This document shows positions 38,301 through 47,000 of a DNA stretch of 64,000 bases, piece by piece. The stretch's first letter is position 1, and every line of letters begins with the position of its first letter. Where the stretch lies: positions 3,405,196 to 3,469,195 of the forward strand of contig OZ029922.1 in NCBI GenBank assembly GCA_964023275.1, read 5' to 3'. Position numbers and translations under genes: made by a program. The notes beneath the pieces are model-generated. The model saw only the letters and a program-made list of their open reading frames with translations. It had not been told where the DNA came from and made no database searches. The DNA comes from Norana najaformis. Taxonomy: Eukaryota > Annelida > Clitellata > Crassiclitellata > Hormogastridae.

Positions 38301-41300
38301 GGTCATATTGCATAGCTCGTGGGCAGCTCGTTAATTAACGAATAATACCCTTCAGTGGACATACATAATGCGATGTCATAATGGCGTAATCAATGTGTCG
38401 GTATAGACATAAACTTGTCTTTTCACTGCAGACAGGAAATCGGCGATAAAACTCTTTCGTGGGAAATGAAAGCGGAGTTCTATGGATGCTTTGATGGGTT
38501 TCCGGTCATAAAACGGTCTCTAGAGTCCTGTGAGTGTTTTGTCGGGTTGAGCCAAACGGATTCGTGTCGATGTAATATGTTGCTCAGATCTGGCATGAAG
38601 TCTACCGGAAGCACGACTCCACTCGTATCGCAAGCACATCAAGCAGACAATTGTGGTAGGCCTACACTTCACGGTGGCATATTGCTAGTGTGTTTGCCTA
38701 TCGCCTAGGCGTCCGGTGTTCAAATCTCGGTGCGTCTTGTAAAATTGAGATCAAGTTGTCGAGCTGTATGATCATTAAGGGTTGTGCAGTCGTTCGTTTG
38801 CGGTTGTCGCGTTTGCGCTTCAGCCAAAATTCTTCAGTGTAGTATTAATCTGCAAGGTGGCTAGTGTGCAAAAGTGGGCAGTGATATGACTTTCTGTTTG
38901 CTTTGTGGCAAGTACACAGTGACAGACTCAGACGCAAATAAGACACAGTGTTAATCGTAATCGTAATCTCGAGATTTATACAGCGCCCAACGAAAGCTAA
39001 GTCGCGGGAACCAGCTTATTCACAGGCGCTCAGTCAAAACAAAATCGATAGGAAAAAGGGTTCGGTTCCAGGTCAAGATCCAGGAGTCAGACAGTCGGAC
39101 GGCTACGGTGGATGGTGTTTGAAATTGAAGCGAGAAGAAAGACAAGGGGAAGAGGAAGAATCAGGATAAGATTTCTGGAAAAGAAATGTTTTCAGTCTTG
39201 AGTGAAAGACCAGCGCAGAAACTGAAAGAGGTGGTGTTGGTGAGTTCATATAATGTTCGTGACTAACGGTATGCAAGCAAACTACAAGGATTAAACAGTG
39301 ACTGATTTCATTATAGGGCTGCCTGACGGTCTAATAGATAGCGTGCTGGACAGTCAACAGAGAGATCATGGTTTCAAATCCCCGCCAGAGGCGAACTGTT
39401 TCGAGCTTTAGGTCCCACCTGCGCCTCCTAGCCAACTCAGCTATGAGCACACTGACCGTACACTGGCAACGGGAAGATCTTCCTCTTCCTCCGCGTCTGC
39501 AATTTGCTCAAATTTGTTGATCATTTTCTCATAACATATATTTCACGATGTTTTAAAACACTTATAAACTTGAGCAACTGTCTTAACCAGATCATCCTTC
39601 GTATATTCGTATGTTCGTAACTAATCCGCAAACAAATTCTACATATTCGGGTTGATATATCGTTCCCAGGATCCGCACACGAACCTTTAAACTTTAAATT
39701 TGACCAGCTATTAATTAATTACTTATATAATTAACACGCGGAAATAATGTATATGGTGATTACAATTTTTTACTTTTTCAGCACAGGTGAACATGCTGTA
39801 CACAAATTTCCATTGATATCATGCTGCATACAAAACTCCTTTACCTGCTGAACCTGAATCTTGTTAGCTGCAGTGAAGGATGGGCCGTCTTGCTGCGCTG
39901 ACGAGTAGCTGACCGACTTGAGCACAGTCTATGACACAGTCAAAGGCAGTGGTTGTATGATATAGGCCTATCCAATCATCACATTCCAATTACTGAAAAG
40001 ATCAAAATTAATTTCGCATTTCATAGGCGGTATTTACGAACATGTATGCCTAATATTGACGTTCAGCTTAAACTCTTACTCTTCTCCGCTTCAATTTCTT
40101 ACGATATTCAATGAATTTGGATTTATTTATATCAGTGGTGTCCGGTAAATATCTTATCATACGCCTCCTTTTGCTTATCTGCACTCAGCGCATTCGCAAG
40201 TGTAGGGTCGTGGTTTTGCCATGTTAAGGACCACCTGTCTAGTATTATTGCGTGGTGTGATCGAAATCCAATTACCGTAAACATTCAGGTCGTGCATACC
40301 AAACAATCAGTTGCACAATTTCAACTCATTTTTCGGAGAGGTTGACTGGACCACAGCATCATTAACATGAGAAAACCCTGGCTCTCCACTTGCGCAAGTG
40401 TTGTGGGTAGATAAACAAATGGAGGAGTATGGTAACATATTTACAGAACACCACTGATATAAATAAATCTAAATTCATTGAATATCGTAGTGAATTGAAG
40501 CACAGTAGACTTAGAGCTCAAGCTGAACGTCAATATTAGGCTGCATGTGCGAGTCGTTGTAGTGTTATGTTTAACGATGCCATCGTACCAAAGATACAGG
40601 CATGGACACGAAGGCGTTGTTAAACCAATTAACGCTAACAACACGCATATACATACATCTCTTACGCTCATACTGACTACAACGACACGCTCATACAATC
40701 CATACACTGCGCACCTGTATTCAGATGTTTTACCCGCCATATGTTGGAGCGCAAAGATATAAATAGACATTGGCGCCGTTTGAAGAAATAGTAGCTCTGA
40801 AATATATGGCTATACTGTCTAACACGTGCATGCATGGCTCCATGGCTTAGTTGGTTAAAGCGCCTGCCTAGTAAGCAGGAGATCGTGGGTTCGAATCCCA
40901 CTGGAGCCTTTTGTTGTCCATGCTCCACGGTTAAGGATCTTCTTGAAATCACTTTTGATCGGTTCAGAAAAGGCTCTATATAAATAAATAGACGCATAAG
41001 TACGTATATTTACAGGCATAAGCATAACTTTCGGCTTTTTACACTTTCTCGTTCTCTCTTTTCTTCATAGCTTTTTTACTGTTCTTATCTCCTTCTGTCT
41101 GTCTGTCTGTCTGTCTACTCTCTGTCTGTCTGTCTGTCTCTCTCATTCTTTCATTGCTTCTATCGTGGATTTGATACCTCTAATCCGCCAGAAGTTGTTC
41201 TCGACCATGGCAAGATGCGAACGGTTTTATTTCTAAAAATCAACTTAAATCCGACTCATGAAATGCAGCCAACTATACTTTAAACCGTACAATGTGCTAG

Positions 41301-42057
41301 ACTTCTTTTTTCTAAGACTTCAGTCTTAAAACTCTTTCTTCCAACTGCAACTTCAATTCCAAATGAACTGCACATACTGAGTGTACGGGCATATATGCAA
41401 ACAACACTCGAGAGCGTCACGCTCCACTTACTGCCAGCAAGGTTAAACTCATTAACATAAGCAACATATAAACCGCATCGGATGTAGAACCTATGACCCT
41501 ACACCAGAGTCTATGCCTTGCAAAAATTGTAACTGTATCAGTACTAGAAAATGTAAATGTAAACGTTTTTTATAGCGACCCCATGGTCTCGACCCTGCTT
41601 ATTTTTCAATGAATTCATCGGGAGAGATCCTTCACCACCGCTGCCAGTTTTAATGGGCTGTAGACCACTAATTAGTATTAGTATTTATAGTACTATAATA
41701 ATTTCTTTAATTTAAGTCATAGGAATATGTATCTGTTGGAATCAGAATGTGTTTCGCCCTTTGTTCTGTGGTCTTGCAAACAGGTCTCAGTAGAGGGTCC
41801 TCGTTATTTTAACGCGATTTTGCTGCTCAGATTTTATCTTTTGGCTGTTCCTTTTTAAATTTCGGTTTGTTGGGCCATCGCCTTCTCTGTCAAAATCTCT
41901 CTCCCTCTCATGCTCTCTCCTCCTCTGTTCTGTGTGCCGTTCCTCCCTCTCCTTCTCGCTTTATGTGTCTGTATTTATGTATGTCTCTGTGTGTTTCTCT
42001 CCTCTGCCCTTCTTGTATGTTCGTCTAACTCTCCATCTTGAGTTCGTCTGTCAGTCA

Positions 42058-42091
<34 letters not shown>

Positions 42092-44366
42092 TTAACTCTT
42101 TCTCTTTTGTGGCACTGATTCTTTTTCTCTGTCACTCCTTCTCTCTGTACGTCTACCTGACTCCCTCTTTCTCACTGTTTGTTCTCCGTTCTGTCCGTTG
42201 AAGGTCCCTCGATGCGTTATTAACACACGGATGAGATGTTGCTCAAAGAACGACTAATGGATCAGAGAAAACCAGTGTTCGACATCATTTATCAGCGTCA
42301 AGCTCATCTAATGATTGCCATAATGCCGATCTAAGTAACTAAGACGAGTATTAGTCGTCCGACTTCCGATGTTCTTAAGCCGCATAAGACACGTATTACG
42401 TATAATTGGACAGTGATATAGCGTTCCTCTACTGCAAATTGAACGTATACTTTATGTGCTAATGTTTGCATAGTTGGAATAATGACTTCGCTCCCTATCG
42501 ATGGGAGAGGTTTCAAATCCCCGCCACGGTGTAATTTGTTTCGGGATTTCGACTTCACTTGCACCCCCAACCAGCTCAGCTATGATGAGTACACTGATAG
42601 TACAGTGGGAAGATCTTCCACCCGTCCTCATATGCCGAGGCTAAGCAAATGAAGTCGCTAATACCATACCCATGACTGCCCCTCAGGCTAGCTTAAGGAA
42701 CTGCTCTTTATCTTTTATGGGTAGACACATGACTAAAGCAATCGAATAAAGGGTCAGCCTTTCTTTAAACCGAAGCTTATGTCCATGGCCAGTTATTGAC
42801 CGTGACCAGTTTTTTATCTACAGCCAGTTTTTCTCCATGACTACTTGTTGTCCACGTGGCCAGTTTTTGCCCATGTCAATTTCTATGACGATAAGATATC
42901 CATGGGCGACTTTCCATGACTATTCTCAAGACCGAGTTCCTCAATTCCATAGTTTAGTCTATAAGAGCTTTCTGCTATGCGCTTTAGAAAACATTGTGAT
43001 AAATTCACTCGACTGACCTCCGACCGTCTGTCTAGTCTGTTCTCTGATTTTCTCATTTCTCCATCGTCTGCCTGTGTTTCCCGCCTGTAGTCGCCCACTT
43101 CCAGTGTTTAACGCCATCTTATGGCTGCCAGGGCCGTGGACGTCGACCTTACTTTATCTCACAGTGTGTGTCTTCTGTCTTCCTGCTGGACCAATCCTTT
43201 ATCTTTTCCTGTGGTCTCTCTGTACACATCTTGCCTTCCACCTAACCTTCGCGGTTGACTGAGCACACACACACCATCTCTTCTCATAATGGTTGCACAT
43301 CACTTTGCGCGACAGTGTCTCCTTCAAAATGAAAATCCCATTTTCCATCTCCGAATAAGCATTAAAATCTGGACAAATTTGAACCCTGGCCTTTTAACCT
43401 TTCTATCAACCAATTTCACACACACACACACACTCACACGCACACACACACACACACATATATATATAACTACCCCAATTTTTTATAAAGCATCTCGGCC
43501 CAACCAATGTTATGTGATTAGGCCTACTATATTCCATACATACACAGCTACACATGTATGACATAGAGCTCATCATGACTATTTGCACCCTACTCACAAT
43601 CCGCTTTCTAATAAAAAATGTGCTAAAATCAGCTAGAACATTGTCTATCTCTATCGTTTTCTGTGTTGGTTTGTGCCTTCTGCTGAACTCACTTTGTCCA
43701 ATGGTCAGAGGCAAGTGATTCGCGCACATTTATTTGTCGAGGCCTCAGATTCAAATTTACTGACCTTGCAATACGTGTTATAAGTGCAATTTAACTAAAT
43801 ATCGGTATGTGCATGTCATTTTAATTAGTTCATTAATTGTGTTTACAGTGTATAGGCTGACGCTTGGCCGACGCTTGTGGCTGCAGTAAGAGAATAACTG
43901 AACACGTGGAAAACAATTTTTCGGCCTCGGCCATACTAAGGGCTCTATAAATCGTATTATTATTATAATTACTACTATTACTACTACTAATACTACTACC
44001 ACTACTACCACTACTACTACTACCACTACCACTACCACTACCACCACCACCACTACTACTACTACCATTACTATTATTATTATTACTACTAATATTATTA
44101 CTATTATTATTATTACTATTATTATTATCATCATTAAATAAATAAACAAACAATTATAAATAAACATGTCGTGTTTAGGTCGAATGGAGTCGTTTTCACG
44201 CAACTGTAGTCCCTTCTCTCTGCCGGACGCCTGTGTTCCAGGCCAGGATCGGGAGACGAACGAACAGGTCCAGATCTGCTACTCCACCTGCGCCACGGAC
44301 GACTGCAACGGCTCCACGTCACTCCACCACGTCCTCGACCTTCTGCGCAGGCGCCGCCGGAAGTAA
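21679..44366 (+). CDS. Spliced gene span: secreted LU (Ly6/uPAR) domain protein
   Basis: Three exons (21679-21733, 23709-23837, 44179-44366) join through two phase-1 introns to a 123-residue protein. It has a signal peptide, one LU domain with ten cysteines in the family order, and the diagnostic Cys-Asn near the end (TDDCNGS). LU proteins fold as three-fingered beta domains and act as secreted or membrane-tethered ligands or receptor modulators. Signal peptide, first half and second half on separate phase-1 exons is the usual layout for the family. Instead of a hydrophobic GPI-anchor signal the tail is basic (DLLRRRRRK), so a secreted protein is more likely. The partner is unknown, and nothing suggests a venom role. 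The weakest point is the second intron of 20.3 kb, which rests on matching phase and on cysteine complementation. Confidence 0.85.
21760..22075 (+). repeat. 79-80-bp tandem repeat, three copies, in LU intron 1
   Basis: gcatggaaagagcaaatatg (gcaagg in the first copy) begins at 21841, 21921 and 22000, with the linking text cttgtactcctaaaattag also repeated. Divergence between copies is modest. Confidence 0.85.
22460..22730. repeat. Degenerate (CCTTA)n pentanucleotide repeat
   Basis: CCTTAC units with many substitutions, the same motif as the pure array at 59437-59603. Confidence 0.8.
22980..23072. repeat. AT-rich minisatellite (AAATATATATAAATAT-type)
   Basis: Repeating tataaatataaatata units with no G or C over most of the length. 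Confidence 0.9.
23285..23400 (+). mobile_element. Repeat family E (fragment)
   Basis: gagtcaccactggtcagtgg, then a hexamer-rich cgcacacacgcagagc stretch and caacggaataactcc. A second, oppositely oriented piece follows at about 23500-23570 (gttggctgggttctacgtgt). Confidence 0.65.
23709..23837 (+). CDS. LU gene exon 2: first half of LU domain
   Basis: Acceptor TGTTGCAG, donor CAATG|GTATTA, phase 1 at both ends. It encodes [18 protein letters not shown], then [10 protein letters not shown] and VLAKYRTNG, giving cysteines 1-5 of the domain in the expected CxxC start pattern. Confidence 0.88.
23920..24000. repeat. (AATCAGA)n short-unit repeat
   Basis: Repeated aatcagaaatcagaatc units, about 80 bp, directly after LU exon 2. 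Confidence 0.85.
24230..24395 (-). mobile_element. tRNA-derived SINE, family I
   Basis: The reverse complement begins gcaagttgatggccgagcgg (A-box region of a Leu/Ser-type tRNA) and has gggtttgaatcctcgg (B box). The cloverleaf is not preserved. Confidence 0.65.
24780..25140. repeat. Pyrimidine-rich, CTGT/CTCT-type low-complexity DNA
   Basis: Degenerate tctgtctgcc and tctctaactttctctctg runs; no gene. Confidence 0.7.
25140..26365. other. LU intron 2, no feature supported
   Basis: Unique-looking intronic sequence without repeats or coding signatures that I can recognise. Confidence 0.5.
26370..26930. repeat. Pyrimidine-rich microsatellite region with (GTCT)n core
   Basis: The core at 26666-26702 is pure GTCT, surrounded by decayed GTCT/CTCT units. 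Confidence 0.8.
27360..27720 (+). mobile_element. Interspersed repeat, family A
   Basis: acccgagattttacagcgcc, caacgaaagccacgtcatg, aacaaaatcgataggcaaaa and gttctaggtcaagatcc match 38945-39260 through the ggatggtgtttg-like segment. Confidence 0.75.
27888..28115 (-). mobile_element. LINE 3'-tail fragment, family B
   Basis: The reverse complement of the plus-strand copies at 49520 and 62235: cgttatcataatgccaagg, gctggagaagccatgtcg, ggtgggtaagcaactgaaag. Confidence 0.75.
28475..28900. mobile_element. Two tRNA-like SINE fragments in opposite orientation, family I
   Basis: A plus-strand head (agtggccgtgcggataatgc, ggcccggattcaggac) at 28478-28560 faces a minus-strand head (B box ggattcgaatcctgg at 28818-28836 and aaccgtgcgtaacctcggag). 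Neither makes a sound cloverleaf. Confidence 0.55.
29251..30115 (-). mobile_element. CR1/L2-like LINE, truncated and decayed 3' part
   Basis: Read on the minus strand, 30071-29688 encodes a reverse-transcriptase C-terminal segment with [20 protein letters not shown] and [11 protein letters not shown]. The next stretch has [16 protein letters not shown], and 29615-29352 has [17 protein letters not shown] then [10 protein letters not shown]. This order is typical of CR1/L2-type non-LTR retrotransposons. Stops and a frame change between the two open segments show it is dead, and the 5' end is missing. The 3' tail (cgcctgaatctgaggcgcgg in plus text) ends in a TTTA-type repeat at 29251-29275. Confidence 0.85.
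30205..30378. repeat. (AGGTCAGGTAAGAT)-type short tandem repeat
   Basis: ggtcaggtaagataaggtca recurs, with a larger duplicated block ending gaaaattttcattta at about 30327 and 30384. Confidence 0.75.
30530..30717 (-). mobile_element. SINE, family H
   Basis: The plus text aagcgctcatttcccgctct, gacgaatcccacggtcctgg and aacaacttgcccagagtgg corresponds to copies at 54980-55220 and 61070-61300. Confidence 0.75.
30718..31135 (+). mobile_element. SINE family D split by a nested LINE tail
   Basis: Head and body run 30718-30832 (gggttcaagcctcccctgag, gaccttgagcaagtccttca). The rest of the element resumes at 31068 (gctcagcgccatcgactgct, ttaataaatgcagaaataa). The 235 bp between them hold an unrelated LINE end. 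Confidence 0.8.
30833..31067 (+). mobile_element. LINE 3' end nested in SINE D
   Basis: The open segment reads [18 protein letters not shown], then [10 protein letters not shown] and a stop at about 31018, the usual C-terminal tail of a CR1/L2/Jockey-type reverse transcriptase. The tail carries gcgctatataagttatc and a degenerate ATACA run. Confidence 0.75.
31140..31955. other. LU intron 2, no feature supported
   Basis: Short open frames only. Part of 31700-31880 is GC-richer but carries no recognised domain. Confidence 0.45.
31960..32090. repeat. Minisatellite, pyrimidine-rich, about 29-30-bp unit
   Basis: Diverged copies of ccctctctgccctt plus ccaatcaccc or ccagtcaccc. Confidence 0.7.
32100..33000. 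other. LU intron 2, AT-rich, no gene supported
   Basis: An (AT)n stretch is present at 32458-32490. Nothing else is recognised. Confidence 0.5.
33005..33390 (+). mobile_element. Interspersed repeat, family A (diverged)
   Basis: aatcgtaatttcttcagcgc, ccaaaaaagctaagctat, ggttcggttccaattcaagg and a ttgcggtgcatggtgtttg segment follow the order of 38945-39260. Confidence 0.65.
33590..33715. repeat. 24-bp minisatellite, five copies
   Basis: ctgtccagtaatcaatttat followed by ctat, repeated nearly without change from 33592 to 33713. Confidence 0.95.
33986..34412. repeat. (GTAT)n and (CATA)n microsatellites of opposite strand sense
   Basis: GTAT units at 33986-34050 and CATA units at 34205-34412, about 150 bp apart. 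The two are reverse complements, so they form a large imperfect inverted repeat. Confidence 0.9.
34865..34912. repeat. 14-bp tandem repeat (TTAATGTCTTACTT)
   Basis: Four near-identical copies. Confidence 0.9.
35040..35190 (-). mobile_element. SINE, family G: tRNA-like head plus LINE-type tail
   Basis: On the minus strand the head ggtggtcgattcggtagcgc and gcgggttgagcccgg are followed by the tail start gcgcctcagattcagc, the same arrangement as at 13296-13475. Confidence 0.75.
35278..35405. repeat. (GATA)n/(CAGA)n compound microsatellite
   Basis: GATA units flank a central CAGA run. Confidence 0.95.
35590..35750 (+). mobile_element. tRNA-derived SINE, family D (diverged)
   Basis: gagcgtacgggttcaaaccc (B box), agcgccatcgattgatgcac and atatagtggcgctatat match the reference at 19660. 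Confidence 0.7.
36737..37217. repeat. 480-bp polypurine (GAA/GAG) tract
   Basis: The plus strand is almost entirely A and G (gaagaagaag, gaggaagacgaggaag), starting from a CAG run at 36738-36755. Few pyrimidines interrupt. Purine mirror symmetry makes triplex (H-DNA) formation plausible. Open frames here are Glu/Lys/Arg-only artefacts. Confidence 0.95.
37700..37970. repeat. Diverged 15-18-bp minisatellite (ATTACACATTTACTACC)
   Basis: About 15 imperfect copies of attacacatttactacc-like text. Confidence 0.8.
38215..38310. repeat. Tandem repeat, about 38 bp, three copies
   Basis: gcgcctagcattttgggt units separated by accaaaaaactg-like text. Confidence 0.8.
38945..39260 (+). mobile_element. Interspersed repeat, family A (reference copy)
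   Basis: taatcgtaatctcgagattt, atacagcgcccaacgaaagc, tcgcgggaaccagcttattc, aaaacaaaatcgataggaaa, ggtcaagatccaggagtcag and a ttcagtcttgagtgaaagacc segment. No tRNA-like head is seen. At least four other copies lie in the window. Confidence 0.8.
39316..39500 (+). mobile_element. tRNA-derived SINE, family C
   Basis: Head gacggtctaatagatagcgt and gtttcaaatccccgccagag, then ccaactcagctatgagcaca and aacgggaagatcttcc. Compare 9060-9300 and 42480-42735. Confidence 0.8.
39505..40830. other. LU intron 2, no feature supported
   Basis: Unique sequence. A stretch at 40075-40145 (cgttcagcttaaactct, atatcagtggtgtccg) is the diverged reverse complement of 40440-40540, forming an imperfect inverted repeat about 300 bp apart. 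Confidence 0.5.
40836..40909 (+). tRNA. tRNA-Thr-AGT: tRNA-Thr (anticodon AGT)
   Basis: A complete cloverleaf: acceptor stem GGCTCCA/TGGAGCC (7 bp), D stem GCTT/AAGC, anticodon stem CCTGC/GCAGG around loop CTAGTAA (anticodon AGT), five-base variable arm, T stem GTGGG/CCCAC around TTCGAAT, discriminator T. The length is 74 with no intron. The internal A box (TGGCTTAGTTGG) and B box (GGTTCGAATCC) are intact, and a TTTT terminator follows at once. That separates it from the many degenerate SINE heads. A34 is expected to be modified to inosine, reading ACU, ACC and ACA. It lies in the second intron of the LU gene on the same strand. Confidence 0.96.
40909..40912 (+). terminator. RNA polymerase III terminator (TTTT)
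   Basis: Four T residues directly at the tRNA 3' end. Confidence 0.85.
41095..41150. repeat. (GTCT)n microsatellite
   Basis: Two GTCT runs with a short break. Confidence 0.9.
41555..41670 (+). mobile_element. Interspersed repeat, family K
   Basis: ttttttatagcgaccccatg, ctgcttatttttcaatgaat and ccttcaccaccgctgccag. It is the inverse of 10130-10255. Confidence 0.6.
42045..42095. repeat. (GTCT)n microsatellite
   Basis: Nine or so GTCT units within a pyrimidine-rich region, 41890-42200. Confidence 0.9.
42480..42735 (+). mobile_element. tRNA-derived SINE, family C
   Basis: gtttcaaatccccgccacgg (B box), ccagctcagctatgatgag, gggaagatcttccacccgtc and aatgaagtcgctaatacc. The last part also ends the copy at 9060 (agaaaatgcagtcactaat). 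Confidence 0.75.
42780..42880. repeat. Tandem repeat, about 28 bp, four diverged copies
   Basis: gtccatggccagtt-like units. Confidence 0.7.
43417..43464. repeat. (CA)n(TA)n dinucleotide microsatellite
   Basis: CA units ending in a short TA run. Confidence 0.95.
43735..43800 (+). mobile_element. LINE/SINE 3' tail, family G
   Basis: gaggcctcagattcaaattt and gtgttataagtgcaattt. Confidence 0.65.
43915..44137 (-). mobile_element. Repeat family J with (ACT)n/(ATT)n array
   Basis: 43915-43960 (ttcggcctcggccatactaa, ctataaatcgtatt) is the inverse of 46940-46990, and in both a trinucleotide array starts directly at the AATACGATTTATA end. The array at 43960-44137 lies about 40 bp before LU exon 3. 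Confidence 0.7.
44179..44366 (+). CDS. LU gene exon 3: second half of LU domain, stop
   Basis: Acceptor TCGTGTTTAG, phase 1. It encodes [35 protein letters not shown] and the tail [15 protein letters not shown] before TAA at 44364-44366. It supplies cysteines 6-10 with the terminal CN. The tail has four consecutive Arg plus Lys and no hydrophobic GPI signal. Base composition is GC-rich compared with the surroundings, as expected for coding sequence. Confidence 0.88.
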
Positions 44367-45075
44367 CAACACGGCGACCGGAAGTGGTAACAACGCGGCC
44401 GGAAATGGTAACACCGTCGCCTTCTGACCAGGAAATTGAACTATGACGATGCGAACGATAGTTGACAGTTGAGCATGAGTATTGAGTGATATACGGTCTA
44501 TATCTTTTCATTTTAAGTCATATACTGGGTCCAAATAGGCATACAGCATTGCTATGGTTGAACCTTTCCATGCCTTCATACCGTAAGCGCTGAAAGCCAT
44601 CTTCGATGGTAGAATGGTGTGATTGTTGTTGCGCTATAATTTTTTTCTTTTACCATTGTATTAGATTAGGCCTACATTAAACTATATCACATAAAATTAT
44701 ATTAAATTTCATTACGGCGCTGTAAAAATGACCAGATAGGCCTTCAAGGCCCTAAATGCATGCATATATACAAGCATGCTTATATATACATACATAGATG
44801 CAGCTTTGATTAAACACTGTTGAATTTTCTGACTCTTCGCTTGAGAATGATCGTGTAGAATGTTAGAAAGGTCAAGAGAAGGTTGTTTACAAATAAAAAC
44901 ATTGATTGTATCTAATAATCCTTTGGAGTATCAATGCAGAGTAAACTATTTCATGTCTATAGCCAGTTCAAATCCAGTGATACATCTTGAGGGAGCATAG
45001 ATGCTGTTGTGATTACTATGAAGCAGGCGTTCAGTTCGATTCCATTACATATTAAACTGAACATCTTGAAACTAC
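44367..45075 (+). other. LU gene 3' UTR and flank
   Basis: Possible poly(A) signals are ATTAAA at 44676-44681 and AATAAA at 44892-44897; neither can be preferred. No gene is seen. Confidence 0.35.
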
Positions 45076-45079
45076 TAAG

Positions 45080-45168
45080 TGCTAAGGTTCTCTAAGTAGG
45101 CCTAAGGTTCTCTAAGTAGGCCTTACGTTTTCTAAGTAGGCCTTACTTTCTCTAAGTAGGCCTAAGTC
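45080..45168. repeat. 20-bp tandem repeat (TCTAAGTAGGCC unit)
   Basis: Four to five copies of aggttctctaagtaggccta. Confidence 0.9.
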
Positions 45169-45364
45169 GTTGCAGTAAGAACAGTTGGTCTTCTGGGTTT
45201 CAACAGGACTGAAACCAGAGTAGAGGCAATTAATTCGCTTTGGGATTTATTCACTCCGAATCGATCATCGATTGCTGCCTAGTTTTACAGTAGCACAATG
45301 GAAATATTAGACAAAATATTAGATCAGATAAGGTTGCGTGTAGCTGTCCATTCCGTTGTATTTT

Positions 45365-45650
45365 GATGCTCAGTATCATCACATCACGTTCCGTAAAGTA
45401 ACATTACACAATCTTATACTCTTTGAATAACATAGCACAACATAAAACGTAACATAACGTGGCAGAATTACATTACATCGAGTTGTATAACGTAACATAA
45501 CATAAAGTAACATAACATAACATAAGAATTGTAATGTAACGCAAGATAACGTAACATAACAAATCGTGACGTAACGTAACGTAACATAACAGAGGTATAA
45601 CAAAGGCATAGCATAACATTGCATAGCATTATAACAGATACGGATGTAGG
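45365..45650. repeat. Minisatellite of AACATAACGT-type units
   Basis: Short units of taacataacgtaac over 280 bp. It is not a telomeric motif. Confidence 0.85.
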
Positions 45651-45759
45651 GTCCATAACATAGGTTGAATGAAAAAACGTGTAGGCCAGACCCTAAGATC
45701 ACCTCAGGTTCTAAATCCGCCCCTGTAGCACACTGAATGTATGTTAACACATGCGTTAC

Positions 45760-46900
45760 TTACTTACACTAAATCAGATCGCATTACAGTTTTGACGGAT
45801 CCAGGATTTGAACTTTGGGGTGATGAAGCAATGGTGGGGGCGGGGTATAATGAAAAAAATTAAAAGAACTTCATTACACCACTTTTATGGGTGTACGTAC
45901 ATCACGACTCTAAGAATCCGTCGTTAACATCAATTACATTTTATAATTTCAAGTTCTGCATTTGAAAAAATCAACTGAAATCACAGTACATCAGATAACA
46001 AATGGAACGTGAAAAGCCAGAATGTTATGTTTATTGGCGAAGAATTCGGAATAGGTGACACGAATAATTAGAATTCCTCAATCGATCGTCAACAATTAAT
46101 TACAACATACTCTACATTTAGTCGCGGTCGGTGGACTATGTTCCAGCAGCGGCCATGTGCACAGCAAGCCTCGCTCTCTTCCGTCCCCCATGACACCGAC
46201 ATAAGCAAGACATTTATCGGTCACATTCAAATGGACTTTTGCTTAATTTATAGCGCAACCTTTTTTAATGCTGCACACTTCAGAAGTAATGTCTAGATAG
46301 GCAAGACCTTTGCTTTTTTGACAGCACATACAACTCTACACACTTCAAAAGTAGTATCTGGCACATCAGGCAGAACTGTGGTTAGAACTCTCGTAGTCAT
46401 AAATTTCCTGGTTATGAATGAAGTCCAACATGATCAGCCAAGTACTGTGGCTTTTCTCAAATATCCAGATGATGCAGGTCACTGAAACATTGAGCTCTGA
46501 ACCCAGACAGTTTCTTATTAATCTGGCAACCCTAATTCTATCTTATAATTTGTAAAGGTAAAAGGCTGTCTAGAAGTCCGAAGATTTTTTAGCTCGGATT
46601 TGATCCAGCAAACCTTGGATTTTTTATCTTCATCAGCTCTATTATGATAGCTCTAGATTAGACTGAAACAGATTTGATCATGATTTGATCTAAGTTAAAT
46701 CTAGATCTAGACCCAGATGTACACCGTTCAAGATCCAACGAGACTAAAATCAGATAGACCAAGATTGGATACAGATCATGATTAGATTTGATTAAATTGG
46801 GCTACAAATAGAACAGATCAGATCTTGATAAACTTAGAACAGATTATATTAGATAAAACAGAAAATTTCAGAACATCTTAGATTGAAATAGTTTAGATAA
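45760..46900. other. Downstream of ATPase gene, no gene supported
   Basis: 46600-46900 is rich in AGATT/GATCTAG words, probably a decayed repeat. Nothing else was recognised. Confidence 0.5.
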
Positions 46901-46904
46901 TAAT

Positions 46905-47000
46905 AATAACAGTAGTAGTAGTAGTAGTAGTAGTAGTAATACGATTTATATAGCGCCAAAGCTCGGCCGAGGCCGAAAAAGGGCGCTGTACACGAGTTCA
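46905..47000 (+). mobile_element. Repeat family J with (AGT)n array
   Basis: (AGT)n at 46908-46938, then aatacgatttatatagcgcc, aaagctcggccgaggccgaa and aagggcgctgtacacg. Same junction as the copy at 43915. Confidence 0.7.

Noticed and set aside
38415..38708. Plus-strand 97-codon open frame after a good acceptor (tttcactgcag)
   Set aside because: No family match, no matching donor found, and the composition is not coding-like.
21679..44366. LU protein as a three-finger venom component
   Set aside because: The fold family is shared, but domain layout, a basic tail, a dispersed single gene and the lack of a paralogue cluster give no support.
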